A stretch of DNA of 64,000 bases from Ignavibacteriaceae bacterium (GTDB lineage Bacteria; Bacteroidota; Ignavibacteria; Ignavibacteriales; Ignavibacteriaceae): the NCBI GenBank assembly GCA_019638025.1, contig JAHBUO010000001.1, positions 186,001 through 250,000 on the forward strand, read 5' to 3'. Positions within the stretch are counted from its first letter, which is position 1, and each line of letters starts with the position of its first letter. Shown piece by piece: positions 1 through 8,943 of this stretch. The translations under genes and the position numbers were made by a program. A model generated the notes under the pieces. That model was not told the DNA's origin. It ran no database searches and saw nothing but the letters and a program-made list of their open reading frames with translations.

Positions 1-1200
1 GAGCCTTCGCAATTATTTGGGAAATGAAATCTCAATTTCTTATTCAATAGCCCCCATCTTCAGATGGGGGACAAAAAAAAGAAAACACAGAATGGGCTTT
101 AGCCCAATAAAACATTGTTGAGTTTGGCTAAAGCCAATTATCGGTGTAGGCTTTTTTAATTCCACGACTTGAATGTCGTGGCTATTGAAGGTCTTGAAAA
201 TTATTTGGGAGATGAAATCTCAACTTGCTTTTGAATAGCCCCCATCTTCAGATGGGGGACAAAAAAATGAAAAAAACATTTGGGCTTTAGCCCAATAAAA
301 CGACGCTTGGTTTGGCTAAAGCCAATTATCGAGTAGGATATTCTTAACCCCACGACTTGAAAGTCGTGGCTATTAAAAGTCGTTGCTATTAAAAGACGTG
401 GCAATTATAAGTCGTGGCGATTGAAGGTCATTTCAATTATTTGGGAAATGAAATCTCAATTTCTTATTCAATAGCCCCCATCTTTAGATGGGGGATTATA
501 AAAAATAGAAAAAGGAAAATGGGCTTTAGCCCTATGAGACTACGTTGAGTTTGGCTAAAGCCAATTATTGGGTAGGCTTTTTTAACCCCACGACTTAAAA
601 GTCGTGGCTAATAAAAGACGTGGCTATTGAAGTCGTAACAATTATTAGTAGATGAAATCCAAATTGCATTTTTATAATAGCCCCCATCTTTAGATGGGGG
701 ACAAAAAAAAAGAAAAAAGCAAATGGGCTTTAGCCCTATGAGTCTGCGTTTTGTTTGGCTAAAGCCAATTATTATGCGGGATTTTTTATAAATCCACGAC
801 TTGAAAGTCGTGGCTAATAAAAGACGTGGCTATTAAAAGTCTTCGCAATTATAAGTCTTAGATATTTAAGGACTTGAAAATCATTTGGGAGATGCAATCT
901 CAATTTGTTATTCAATATCCCCCATCTTCAGATGGGGGATATAAAAAATAGAAAAAGGAAAATGGGCTTTAGCCCTATGAGTCTGCGTTTTGTTTGGCTA
1001 AAGCCAATTATTATGCGGGAATTTTTATAAATCCACGACTTGAAAGTCGTGGCAATTAAAAGTCTTCGCAATTATAAGTCGTGGCTATTAAAGTCGCAAC
1101 AATTATTAGTAGATGAAATCCAAATTGCATTTTTATAATAGCTCCCATCTTCAGATGGGGGATAAAAAAAAGAAAAGACAAAATGGGCTTTAGCCATCCG
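1..1200. repeat. array of six mosaic palindromic (REP-like) repeat units
   Basis: Six tandem units of about 190-240 bases are each built from the same short palindromes in the same order. Module B is CCCCCATCT-TC-AGATGGGGG, starting near 51, 239, 475, 681, 919 and 1142. Module C is GGGCTTTAGCCC. Module D is TTGGCT-AA-AGCCAA. Module E is CCACGACTT-GA-AAGTCGTGG, often followed by degenerate copies of AGTCGTGGCTATT. A conserved lead-in (TTGGGAAATGAAATCTC) precedes module B. Unit 6 is truncated after module C near 1194. More copies lie at 6204 and 7626. Non-coding; open frames here arise from the repeats. The role is unknown; REP/BIME-like or non-autonomous mobile DNA are the obvious readings. 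Confidence 0.85.
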
Positions 1201-1516
1201 GCTTGAGTGACCTCCCCAAAAACCAACCCAAACGGTTTTAACCGTTTACCCACCCCAAAAAATCCTTAACTATTTTTTAACATAAAACCTTTGGAATCAC
1301 AGAGATATATACTTATTTTTTGTAAGTTGATAATCAGATGTATTACTCCTCTCCCCTAATAATTGGTTTGATTATTTTTATTTTGTTTATATTTTTTGCT
1401 GACGGTTATTATCACTCCGAAGTTTTGAAAAAATAATCTGTTTAAAGTTGAGGCTACTCATGTGGCAAAATAAATGTAAGCAAAGAAGAATTACGTTGTT
1501 AACCAGGATGCAAAAA
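1201..1516. other. gene-free stretch between repeat array and toxin-antitoxin pair
   Basis: About 300 AT-rich bases with no convincing gene or strong palindrome. It must hold the promoter of the downstream toxin-antitoxin pair, but I could not pick out a motif. A minus-strand open frame here overlaps the antitoxin gene and has no family features. Confidence 0.5.
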
Positions 1517-1726
1517 ATGGAAAAGTATATTTTAACGATCACCGATGGTTCTAAAAAAGAACTGTTGTTGAGGTTTCTTAAAGAAATTAATTTCGTACAT
1601 ATTGAAAAGAAAGCAGAAGATGTGTTACCCCAATCCGAATCTAACTTCAAAGAACTTTTTGGAATTTGGAGAAATAGAGACATTTCGCTAAATGAGATTA
1701 GAAACAAAGCTTGGAATAGAAACTGA
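1517..1726 (+). CDS. putative VapB-like antitoxin of a PIN-domain TA pair
   Basis: A small charged protein of 69 residues lying 2 bases upstream of a PIN-domain toxin, the usual antitoxin position. The frame is open from 1448, giving 92 residues, but the upstream part is Cys/Lys/Arg-rich and unlike an antitoxin. I place the start at ATG 1517 (MEKYILTITDGSK), with 1508 as an alternative; AGG at 1505-1507 could act as the ribosome binding site for 1517. The C-terminal part (FGIWRNRDISLNEIRNKAW) resembles the toxin-binding tails of small VapB/Phd-like antitoxins of PIN toxins, with the common FGIW.DRDI..IR pattern. The N-terminal fold is not recognised. Family assignment is by position and tail only. 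Confidence 0.7.
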   Translation: MEKYILTITDGSKKELLLRFLKEINFVHIEKKAEDVLPQSESNFKELFGIWRNRDISLNEIRNKAWNRN

Positions 1727-1728
1727 TC

Positions 1729-2109
1729 ATGGTTTTATGCGATACCAATATCATTATTGAGCTTCTAAAGGGAAATGTCAAGGTTATTAATGTTATTGAG
1801 AAAATTGGGCTGGATAACATCGGTATAAGTGCTATCACAGAAATGGAACTTTACTTTGGAGCTTTTAATAAATCAGAACTTAAATTTATAACGAAACACC
1901 TACATGGAATACCTTCATATCATATCCATAATGATATTTCAATAATGGCGGTTACACTGACTGAACAATATTCGAAAAGTCATAAATTAAGTATTCCCGA
2001 TGCCTTGATTGCAGCAACAGCTATTATCAACAACTTTGAGTTGTTTACATTAAATATTAAAGATTTTAAGTATATACCAAATATTAAGCTTTACAAAAAA
2101 TTACAATAA
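1729..2109 (+). CDS. vapC: VapC-like PIN-domain toxin ribonuclease
   Basis: 126 residues, the typical length of VapC toxins, which are Mg-dependent endoribonucleases cleaving tRNA or rRNA. The PIN acidic residues are visible: Asp5 in the opening LCDTN motif, Glu40 in EMELYFGA, Asp91 in IPDALIAATA and Asp112 in NIKDF. The active site therefore looks complete. The gene starts 2 bases after the antitoxin stop, so the two are translated together and the antitoxin should neutralise the enzyme. VapBC pairs usually autorepress their promoter; no operator was identified here. The location beside a repeat array suits a horizontally acquired module. Confidence 0.9.
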   Translation: MVLCDTNIIIELLKGNVKVINVIEKIGLDNIGISAITEMELYFGAFNKSELKFITKHLHGIPSYHIHNDISIMAVTLTEQYSKSHKLSIPDALIAATAIINNFELFTLNIKDFKYIPNIKLYKKLQ

Positions 2110-2254
2110 TTCTAACTCTCTTATGAGAATACAAGCGAGTTTGTCGGTAAATATGGCAACTAATTTTGAGACTATAGTAAATGCAGTTATCGCATTGAAA
2201 ATTTTTAACTACAACTTTTAACTTATAATTTATTTAACAAGGGACTATTCTTTT

Positions 2255-5200
2255 ATGAAAAAATTCTTTTTACTCTTTTTTACGCTCCTCCTCTCAACAG
2301 GTTTTGTTGGGGAGGTTTGGGGACAGACAACGATACATAGCAATAATTGTGTTAGTGCAACCGCTGGTTGGACTTTTAATGATGGGGGGGAAAGTGCAAT
2401 TCAACAATCAGGATACTGGCTATTAGATCATACTGGGGATTATATCGTATCAGAAACCTTCAATGTTGTATCATTTACTAATTTAACGCTAACGTTCAAA
2501 GTCGCAACCTATGGTTCTGGTACTAACCACGCTTGTAAGGTTGAATATTCAACAGACAATGGGTCAACTTGGAGCGAAGACACATTTATATCTGCAACAC
2601 CGACTTCCTCAACCTACATCAGTGCTGGAACTTGGAATTTAAATACCTTAAACACAACGCAATTAAAATTTAGATGGACTTCCCCCGATGGAGGATCTAA
2701 AGGCGTAAGAATTGATGATATTTTATTTACAGGTACAATCCCCGAACCAACCACCCAGGCGAGCATTATAACATTTGATCCCGTGGGGACTTCTAGCTTT
2801 ACAATCGGCTGGACTAACGGTAACGGCTCATCAAGAGCAGTATTTATGAAGCAAGGAAGCGGAGCAATAACAAATCCATCTGACGGTACTGCATATACCG
2901 CAAGTGCAGATTGGAACAGTAAAGGAACACAACTTGGCTCTTCCGGTTATTATTGCGTTTATAACGGTACGGGTAGTTCTGTAGCTGTAACAAATTTATT
3001 AGCAAGTACAGAATATTACGTTCAGGTTTTTGAATATAACAGTTCCGGTGTTACATCAAATTACTATACCGCAACCGCCACAGGCAACCCAAACAATCAA
3101 ACCACAAGTGCCGCCTCTGAACCGACATTAACTATTGCGGCTGACCCGGCACTTACAGAATTAAATCTAAACAACGCTGAAGTTACTTTAACTTTAACTA
3201 ATGATGAATTTGTTGATGGAACGCTTGATGAATCTAACTTCACATTAAATAACGCTCCAACGGGAACCTCTATTAATTCGGTTGTCCACACAAATTCAAC
3301 AACTGCCGCATTAACTTTATCTTATGACGGGACTGATTTTGACGTAAATGTTACAAACTTTTCAGTTACAATCGGTGCAGACGAATTAACAAGCACTTCA
3401 GAACTTACAAGTAATGTATTAACAATTACAGCCACTGTAGAAACTGCCCCTGTAGTAACAACAGATGCGGCAATTACTACAAACGGAACCACAACCGCAG
3501 AATGGGGAGGAGAAGTTACCTCTGACGGTGGTGAGTCAGTTACTCAAAAAGGTTTGGTTTGGAATACTTCAGCCACACCGACAGTTGATAACTTCAAAAC
3601 AGAAGAAGGTGCGGGGACAGGTGATATTACAGGTAATATGACAGGTTTAACTCCAAATACTCTTTATTATGTTCGTGCTTATGCTACAAACTCAGTTGGA
3701 ACAGCTTATGGTGCTGAGAGAACTTTTACAACAAATAATTTATCCGCCCCGGTTGCGAGTGCCGCAACAGATATAACTGCAACCGGTTTTACTGCAAATT
3801 GGAATAGCGTTACAGGTGCTGCAAGTTATCGGTTGGATGTTTCAACTCATTCAGCGTTTAACAATACAACCCCTGCAACAGATTTATTTATATCTGAGTA
3901 TGTAGAGGGATCATCAAGTAATAAATATATTGAAATTTATAATGGTACAGGTAATTCAGTTGATTTATCAGATTATAAACTTCAGTATTTTGCAAATGGA
4001 AGTGCCTCAACTAGTAGCGATGTTCAATTGTCAGGAACTCTTAATCATGGACAAACAATAGTATATAAGAATGGTTCAGCAGCTCTAGTTTTACCCGAGG
4101 GGGTTTCTGCTATTACTAATACAGCCGTAAATTTTAATGGTGATGATGCCGTCGCCATTTTTAAAATATCAACCGATTCCTACGTAGATATATTTGGTAG
4201 AATAGGCAATGATCCTGGTACTGCTTGGACCGGCGATGGTGGTTATACTACCGTTGATAAAACTCTTAGAAGGAAGTCCTCAGTAACAGGCGGGGTTACA
4301 ACCAATCCATCAGGTACCGGAGCAACCGCATTTACTACTTTAACTACCGAGTGGGATTTGTATAATATTGATGTTATTTCGGACTTAGGTTCACACACCT
4401 ACGGCACACCAAGCTTCATCTCCGGATACAACAATGCAACCATAAACGCAACCAGCGAAACAATTACCGGGTTAAATGCAGGTACTACATATTATTACAG
4501 AGTCCGTGCTCATAGTGCTACAAGTACCAGTGACAACTCGTCAACAATTACTGTTACAACTGCAGCCAGTACAGTAACTAATGCCGTTGGTGGTACGGGT
4601 GTACAAAATGTTACCGTAAGCGGTGCAACAGGTGTCGGTAATATTAATTTTGCTAATGTAACCACCCCCGGAGATATTTTAGTAAGTAATTTTAATAACG
4701 CCCCGACAGCTCATGGATTGGACGGTAATGTAAGTAATTACCGCTGGGTAATTGAACCAAGCTCAGGTTTAGTATTTAATCAGGGTGATGGTTATTCACT
4801 ACGTTTTCAGGTTGCAAATTGCCCGGGTATAACTGAATTAGCAGACGGGAATAATACCGACCTTCAATTATATAAAAGAAGTACTCCCGGCTCCGGAGCC
4901 TTCACAGGTCCAATTGCCTTAACATATCACCGTAACGGAACAAACGGTAATCAAACTGATGATTATATAACATCCGAGTTAATTACTACAGGGTTCAGTG
5001 AGTTTGTATTCCAATCACCTTCACAACCTCTCCCTGTAGAACTCGCCTCATTTAACGCTGTGCCTGTTAACGGTGCGGTTAAGTTAATTTGGCAGACTTC
5101 TACCGAGATTAATAATCATGGTTTTGATGTTGAGAGAGCTATCTCTGCTAACTCTTCGGATGATTTAACATGGGAAACTCTAGCTTTTGTTAAAGGGAAC

Positions 5201-5608
5201 GGAAACAGTAACTCGGTTAAAGAGTACTCTTATACCGATAACAATATTTCCGCTTCAGGTAAATATGCTTACAGATTAAAACAACTCGATACAGACGGGG
5301 CTTATAAATACTCCCCTATTGTTGAGACTGATATTACTGTAGTTTTGGATTATGCTCTTGAGCAGAATTATCCTAATCCGTTTAATCCTTCTACTACAAT
5401 TAACTACTCAATTCCTAATGCGGAATATGTAACTATAAAAGTCTTCAATACACTCGGAGAAGAAGTAGCTACATTATTCAACGGTAATATGGAAGCGGGT
5501 AAACATTCACTTTCATTTGATGCCTCAAAGTTGAGTAGCGGAATGTATATTTACAGATTATCGGCAGGAAACTTTACACAGATAAAGAAGATGCTTTTAG
5601 CAAAGTAA
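2255..5608 (+). CDS. large secreted multidomain protein with lamin-tail domain and T9SS sorting domain
   Basis: 1117 residues. An N-terminal signal peptide (MKKFFLLFFTLLLSTGF, cleavage near Gly23/Gln24) is followed by a beta-rich region resembling adhesin or carbohydrate-binding jelly rolls (about 25-165). Several fibronectin type III-like repeats follow (about 170-280, 395-490, 495-780). A lamin-tail domain (LFISEYVEG...KYIEIYNGTG) lies at about 540-712. The C-terminal ~85 residues carry the type IX sorting signal (NYPNPFNPSTTINYSIP) and end in a Lys-rich tail. It should cross the inner membrane by Sec and the outer membrane by T9SS, then be anchored or released at the surface. Ligand unknown; adhesion is a plausible role. 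The lamin-tail domain appears inserted inside an Fn3 repeat. Confidence 0.9.
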   Translation: MKKFFLLFFTLLLSTGFVGEVWGQTTIHSNNCVSATAGWTFNDGGESAIQQSGYWLLDHTGDYIVSETFNVVSFTNLTLTFKVATYGSGTNHACKVEYSTDNGSTWSEDTFISATPTSSTYISAGTWNLNTLNTTQLKFRWTSPDGGSKGVRIDDILFTGTIPEPTTQASIITFDPVGTSSFTIGWTNGNGSSRAVFMKQGSGAITNPSDGTAYTASADWNSKGTQLGSSGYYCVYNGTGSSVAVTNLLASTEYYVQVFEYNSSGVTSNYYTATATGNPNNQTTSAASEPTLTIAADPALTELNLNNAEVTLTLTNDEFVDGTLDESNFTLNNAPTGTSINSVVHTNSTTAALTLSYDGTDFDVNVTNFSVTIGADELTSTSELTSNVLTITATVETAPVVTTDAAITTNGTTTAEWGGEVTSDGGESVTQKGLVWNTSATPTVDNFKTEEGAGTGDITGNMTGLTPNTLYYVRAYATNSVGTAYGAERTFTTNNLSAPVASAATDITATGFTANWNSVTGAASYRLDVSTHSAFNNTTPATDLFISEYVEGSSSNKYIEIYNGTGNSVDLSDYKLQYFANGSASTSSDVQLSGTLNHGQTIVYKNGSAALVLPEGVSAITNTAVNFNGDDAVAIFKISTDSYVDIFGRIGNDPGTAWTGDGGYTTVDKTLRRKSSVTGGVTTNPSGTGATAFTTLTTEWDLYNIDVISDLGSHTYGTPSFISGYNNATINATSETITGLNAGTTYYYRVRAHSATSTSDNSSTITVTTAASTVTNAVGGTGVQNVTVSGATGVGNINFANVTTPGDILVSNFNNAPTAHGLDGNVSNYRWVIEPSSGLVFNQGDGYSLRFQVANCPGITELADGNNTDLQLYKRSTPGSGAFTGPIALTYHRNGTNGNQTDDYITSELITTGFSEFVFQSPSQPLPVELASFNAVPVNGAVKLIWQTSTEINNHGFDVERAISANSSDDLTWETLAFVKGNGNSNSVKEYSYTDNNISASGKYAYRLKQLDTDGAYKYSPIVETDITVVLDYALEQNYPNPFNPSTTINYSIPNAEYVTIKVFNTLGEEVATLFNGNMEAGKHSLSFDASKLSSGMYIYRLSAGNFTQIKKMLLAK

Positions 5609-5628
5609 AAGCTGATAAATAAATTATT

Positions 5629-5660
5629 GAAAGGGCTGTCGGTTTGGCAGCCCTTTTTTG
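5629..5660 (+). terminator. intrinsic terminator after the T9SS protein
   Basis: A hairpin with stem AAGGGCTG / CAGCCCTT and a short loop is followed by a T run, about 20 bases after the stop codon at 5608. Confidence 0.85.
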
Positions 5661-6022
5661 TACATTCAAGAAGTAATTCTCGTTTAACTTCTTAGGTGTC
5701 GATTTACTCCCCCAAAGTAGAGAATTTGCTATTTTAGCAGAAACCGTCCTTTTCAAAAAAAGTGCGATTTTAAGCCGTTTTACTACCTCGAAGGTGGGGG
5801 TACCAACCTTAAAGGGTATCGCTTGACCCTAAAAGGAACTCGCTAGATGCAAAATGGTTCAAGCGAGATGCTAGAAGGCTCAAGCAAGTTGCAAAATGGT
5901 TCAAACGAGATGCAAAATGCCTCAGAGTTGTTCCTTTGAGGTTATATGTTGAGCCTTTTAGGTATTATCGATAGGCTAAAAGCATCTATCGATACTCTTT
6001 GAGAATCAATGTTGAGGGGAGT
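5661..6022. other. non-coding stretch with short tandem repeats
   Basis: No convincing gene. It contains a run of four 21-base tandem repeats (annotated separately) and a short direct-repeat-like lead-in. The open frames crossing it on the minus strand show no family features and run into palindromic repeats. Confidence 0.6.
5845..5927. repeat. four tandem copies of a 21-base repeat
   Basis: Units start at 5845, 5866, 5887 and 5908, all variants of AGATGCAAAATGGTTCAAGCG; the last is one base short. The units differ from each other by a few substitutions, so this is an older tandem array. It is not part of a recognisable gene. Confidence 0.85.
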
Positions 6023-6477
6023 TTTCTTTGCGCCCCTGCGTCCTTGCGAGAAACTTGCCTTCCGTTTTCCTTTGCGGACTTTGTGTGTTTTTCCTTTGTG
6101 AACTTTGTGTTGGAGTTGTTTTCCTAAAACCGAAGGCACTAAAACATGGCAAGTAAAGTCATCCCAATTATTTGGAGATGCTATCTCAATTAATTTTAAA
6201 TAGCCCCCATCTTCAGATGGGGGACAAAAATAAATAAAAAATATTTCGGCTTTAGCCAAATTTAACTACGCTGGTTTGGCTAAAGCCAATTATCGCGTAA
6301 GTATTTTCAATTCCACCACCACGACTTAAAAGTCGTGGCTATTAGAAAGTCGTGGCTATTAGAAAGTCGTGGCTATTAGAAAGTCGTGGCAAATAAAAGT
6401 GAACTTTGTGTTAGAGTTTTTTTCCTAAAACAAAATGCACTTAAACACAAGTAACACAAAGACTTTCACGAAGAACA
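6023..6477. repeat. left copy of a long repeat block flanking the MNT/HEPN pair
   Basis: This block matches 7490-7870 almost base for base over its core (about 6101-6477). It contains CACAAAG/CTTTGTG-rich ends, the CCCCCATCT/AGATGGGGG palindrome at 6204-6223, GGCTTTAGCC, TTGGCTAAAGCCAA and CCACGACTTAAAAGTCGTGG. From 6331 it carries about 3.5 tandem copies of the 17-mer AGTCGTGGCTATTAGAA, against about 1.5 in the right copy. It is a member of the same repeat family as 1-1200. Confidence 0.85.
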
Positions 6478-6635
6478 CTAAGAGAGAAAAGGATATTGCT
6501 ATTTTAATGCTGTTGATAGTCTTAGGAATTTCTTATCTCCCACTGAATTTATTTAGATAATTTGTTCACCAAATTGATAATCTTAATCTTCGAGAAACAA
6601 GTTTTAAAAATCAGCAACACTTATTATATTTTGAT
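6478..6635. other. leader of the MNT/HEPN operon
   Basis: AT-rich, gene-free 158 bases between the repeat block and the ATG at 6636. It presumably holds the operon promoter; no clear Shine-Dalgarno sequence precedes the ATG and no operator palindrome stands out. Confidence 0.4.
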
Positions 6636-6956
6636 ATGACAAATCATCGTTTAATAGCAAAAGAGCTAAAAGAAAATCTCGAAAATAACCTCCCCGGATT
6701 AATTCAGAGAGTTATTCTTTATGGCTCATATATTAAAGGAAAAGCAAACGAGAATTCCGACCTCGATTTTTTGCTTCTACTTAATAATGACATCGATTGG
6801 GAGACCAAGAGAGTCATCTACGATATTAGCAACAATATTAATATCAAGTATGATGTCTGGGTTGATATTAATTGGATTTCCAAAAATGACTTAAACTCAT
6901 TGCGTGGCAAGCAGCCTTTCGTACAAAATGCTTTAGCTGAAGGAATTACAGTGTGA
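6636..6956 (+). CDS. mntA: MNT-type nucleotidyltransferase antitoxin (MntA-like)
   Basis: 106 residues with the minimal nucleotidyltransferase signature GS-x10-DxD: Gly30-Ser31 in LYGSYIKGK and Asp42/Asp44 in SDLDFLLLL. Proteins of this family act as antitoxins of type VII systems. They transfer AMP to a tyrosine of the partner HEPN ribonuclease and silence it. The catalytic residues needed for transfer are present. The gene overlaps the following HEPN gene by 4 bases (GTGA), so the two are translationally coupled. The pair sits between two long, near-identical repeat blocks, which suggests acquisition or duplication together with them. An alternative is a DNA polymerase beta-like orphan, but the partner makes that unlikely. 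Confidence 0.88.
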   Translation: MTNHRLIAKELKENLENNLPGLIQRVILYGSYIKGKANENSDLDFLLLLNNDIDWETKRVIYDISNNINIKYDVWVDINWISKNDLNSLRGKQPFVQNALAEGITV

Positions 6957-7354
6957 CTCTAAGGGATGATGAGCGAAATACAATTATCAATTACCGATTA
7001 AATCAGGCCGAGCAAGCGCTTGACGATGCTGATTTTTTATTAAATCACAAAAAGTTAAGTTTAGCGGCTAATAGAATTTATTATTCATTATTCTATGCTC
7101 TAACAGCCATTGCTTTGAAAGATGGTTTTTCTACTTCGAAGCACAAACAACTAATCGGGTGGTTTAATAAAAAGTATATAAAAACAAGCCTAGTCGATAT
7201 TAAATACAGCAAATTAATATATTCGGCTTATGAGAATCGAGAAAAAGGTGATTACGATTTTCTTTTTACCCTCACTTATGATGAAATAGCAAATTCGCGC
7301 GTTCACACCGAAGAATTTGTAAATAAAATCATCCCAAACCTACTCACACAGTAG
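6953..7354 (+). CDS. HEPN-domain toxin (HepT-like)
   Basis: 133 residues, mostly helical, starting at GTG 6953 inside the end of the MNT gene. The HEPN family fold is suggested by the N-terminal NYRLNQAEQALDDADFLL helix, by NRIYYSLFYAL and by the Arg96-x4-Tyr101 motif (NREKGDY). HEPN toxins are usually metal-independent RNases using Rx4-6H. Here the histidine position is occupied by Tyr, as in the branch of HEPN proteins with an R...DY motif, so nuclease activity is not assured. Tyrosines near the motif are candidate AMPylation targets of the partner. Confidence 0.83.
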   Translation: MTLRDDERNTIINYRLNQAEQALDDADFLLNHKKLSLAANRIYYSLFYALTAIALKDGFSTSKHKQLIGWFNKKYIKTSLVDIKYSKLIYSAYENREKGDYDFLFTLTYDEIANSRVHTEEFVNKIIPNLLTQ

Positions 7355-7960
7355 AAAGATATTACGCCTACAACTTTTAATTTACCGAAGTTGCAATCCG
7401 ATTCGGTATAGAGAGACTCGCCAACTTCAAAACGCATAAAGTTTAAATCATTTCTGGCGGACTTAGTATTAAGAGGTTTCTTTGCATCTTTGTGAGAAAT
7501 TTGCCTTCTCTTTTCCTTAGTGAACTTTGTGTTGAGGTTGTTTTCCTAAAACCGAAGGCACTAAAACATGGTAAGTAAAGTCATCCCAATTATTTGGAGA
7601 TGCTATCTCAATTAATTTTAAATAGCCCCCATCTTCAGATGGGGGACAAAAATAAATAAAAAATATTTCGGCTTTAGCCAAATTTAACTACGCTGGTTTG
7701 GCTAAAGCCAATTATCGCGTAAGCATTTTCAATTCCACCACCACGACTTAAAAGTCGTGGCTATTAGAAAGTCGTGGCAAATAAAAGTGAACTTTATGTT
7801 GGAGTTTTTTTTCTAAAAACAAAAGGCACTTAAACACAAGGAACACAAAGGTTTTCACGATGAACACAAAGGTTTTAGTATTTGGCGATGACCAATTTTA
7901 AATAAATAATGAACTCCGACGATGACTCGGTTTGGAACTCTTAGGAATTGAGATGCAATT
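7355..7960. other. non-coding stretch containing the right repeat block
   Basis: No gene is supported. It holds the right copy of the flanking repeat (annotated separately) and ends in a terminator for the minus-strand SPFH gene. Confidence 0.6.
7490..7870. repeat. right copy of the long repeat block flanking the MNT/HEPN pair
   Basis: Direct repeat of 6023-6477 in the same orientation. The central part (about 7541-7790) is nearly identical to 6118-6390, including the module B palindrome at 7626-7645 and CCACGACTTAAAAGTCGTGG near 7741. Only 1.5 copies of the 17-mer repeat are present. CACAAAGG-type repeats continue to about 7873. Confidence 0.85.
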
Positions 7961-7990
7961 ATAAAAGAGACGCAGCGTTTCTGCGTCCCT
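7961..7990 (-). terminator. terminator downstream of the SPFH gene
   Basis: On the minus strand GACGCAG-AAACG-CTGCGTC forms a 7-bp stem followed by TCTTTTAT, 13 bases beyond the stop of the SPFH gene. Confidence 0.75.
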
Positions 7991-8002
7991 CATAGATTCT
8001 GT

Positions 8003-8929
8003 TTACTTTTTCTTCTCTTCATTTTTGATAACCGACATAGCAGTTGCAATCATACCGGCGACATCGGTTAAATTATTCGGGAGAATTATTGTGTTATTGG
8101 TTTTGGCAAGATTTGAAAAAGCTCCGAGGTATTGTTCGGCAACACGCAAATTAACTGCATTAAGTCCTCCTTCTTCGTTAATAGCTTTTGCAATTTCTCG
8201 AATACCGGTTGCGGTAGCAGTTGCAACTCTTTCAATTTCTCTACCGCGTCCTTCGGCTTCGTTAATTCTCTTTTGCATTTCCCCTTCGGATTTAGCAATC
8301 ATTTCTTGCTTATCACCTTCGGCACGATTAATCTTTGCTTGCTTATCACCTTCAGACTCAGCAATTAAAGCCCGTTTTTCTCTTTCGGCTCGCATCTGTT
8401 TTTCCATCGCATCTTTTATGCTTTGCGGAGGAACGATATTCTTAACTTCGTAACGTGTAACTTTAACACCCCATGGTTCTGATGCTTTATCAACTGCATC
8501 AACAATAGCTGTGTTAATTGTATCTCGCTCTTCAAAAGTTCTGTCTAAATCTAATTTACCGATAACGCTTCTCATAGTTGTTTGCGCAAGTTGTGTAGCT
8601 GCAAATTGATAATTATTAATACCGTAAGATGCTTTCATCGGGTCTATTACTTGAAGATAGAGAATTCCGTCTACTTCTACGGCAATATTATCTTTTGTAA
8701 TACATGTTTGAGAGGGGACATCAAGAGCTTGTTCTTTTAATGTATGCTTGTAAGAAACTTTATCGATAAAAGGAATAAGCATATGAAATCCGGCTTCAAG
8801 CGTTGAGTTGAATTTACCGAGTCTTTCAACAATAAATGCGGAACGTTGCGGGACTATTCTGATTGTGTTGATAAAAACGAAAAAGGCAAAGAGAATCAGT
8901 CCGATTAAAATAATTGTAATTGGCTCCAT
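8003..8929 (-). CDS. qmcA: SPFH/stomatin-family membrane protein (QmcA/paraslipin type)
   Basis: 308 residues: one N-terminal membrane segment (IIILIGLILFAFFVFI-like, residues 4-22), then an SPFH domain from about residue 25 (VPQRSAFIVERLGKF) to 200. A charged Ala/Glu/Lys-rich coiled coil with repeated AEGDKQ/SEGEMQ blocks (about 185-250) follows. Stomatin-like proteins form large membrane rings and work with NfeD proteins in membrane quality control and microdomains. The nfeD-type gene lies 14 bases upstream in the same operon, the usual arrangement. The exact client is unknown. Confidence 0.92.
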   Translation of the reverse strand: MEPITIILIGLILFAFFVFINTIRIVPQRSAFIVERLGKFNSTLEAGFHMLIPFIDKVSYKHTLKEQALDVPSQTCITKDNIAVEVDGILYLQVIDPMKASYGINNYQFAATQLAQTTMRSVIGKLDLDRTFEERDTINTAIVDAVDKASEPWGVKVTRYEVKNIVPPQSIKDAMEKQMRAEREKRALIAESEGDKQAKINRAEGDKQEMIAKSEGEMQKRINEAEGRGREIERVATATATGIREIAKAINEEGGLNAVNLRVAEQYLGAFSNLAKTNNTIILPNNLTDVAGMIATAMSVIKNEEKKK

Positions 8930-8943
8930 GATAACTCCGAAAT

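Noticed and set aside
1-1200. CRISPR array
   Set aside because: The repeats are long multi-module units with internal palindromes and no short regular spacers; no cas genes are seen.
1-1253. Open frames inside the repeat array (around 201-404 and 1056-1253)
   Set aside because: They are made of the palindromic modules themselves, have no binding site and no family features.
5574-5756. Minus-strand small gene across the terminator at 5629-5660
   Set aside because: It overlaps the end of the T9SS gene and a hairpin, and shows no family features.
5942-6259. Minus-strand frame through the left repeat block
   Set aside because: It covers repeated non-coding DNA and contains low-complexity KVHKGKTHKVRKGKRK-type sequence derived from the CACAAAG repeats.
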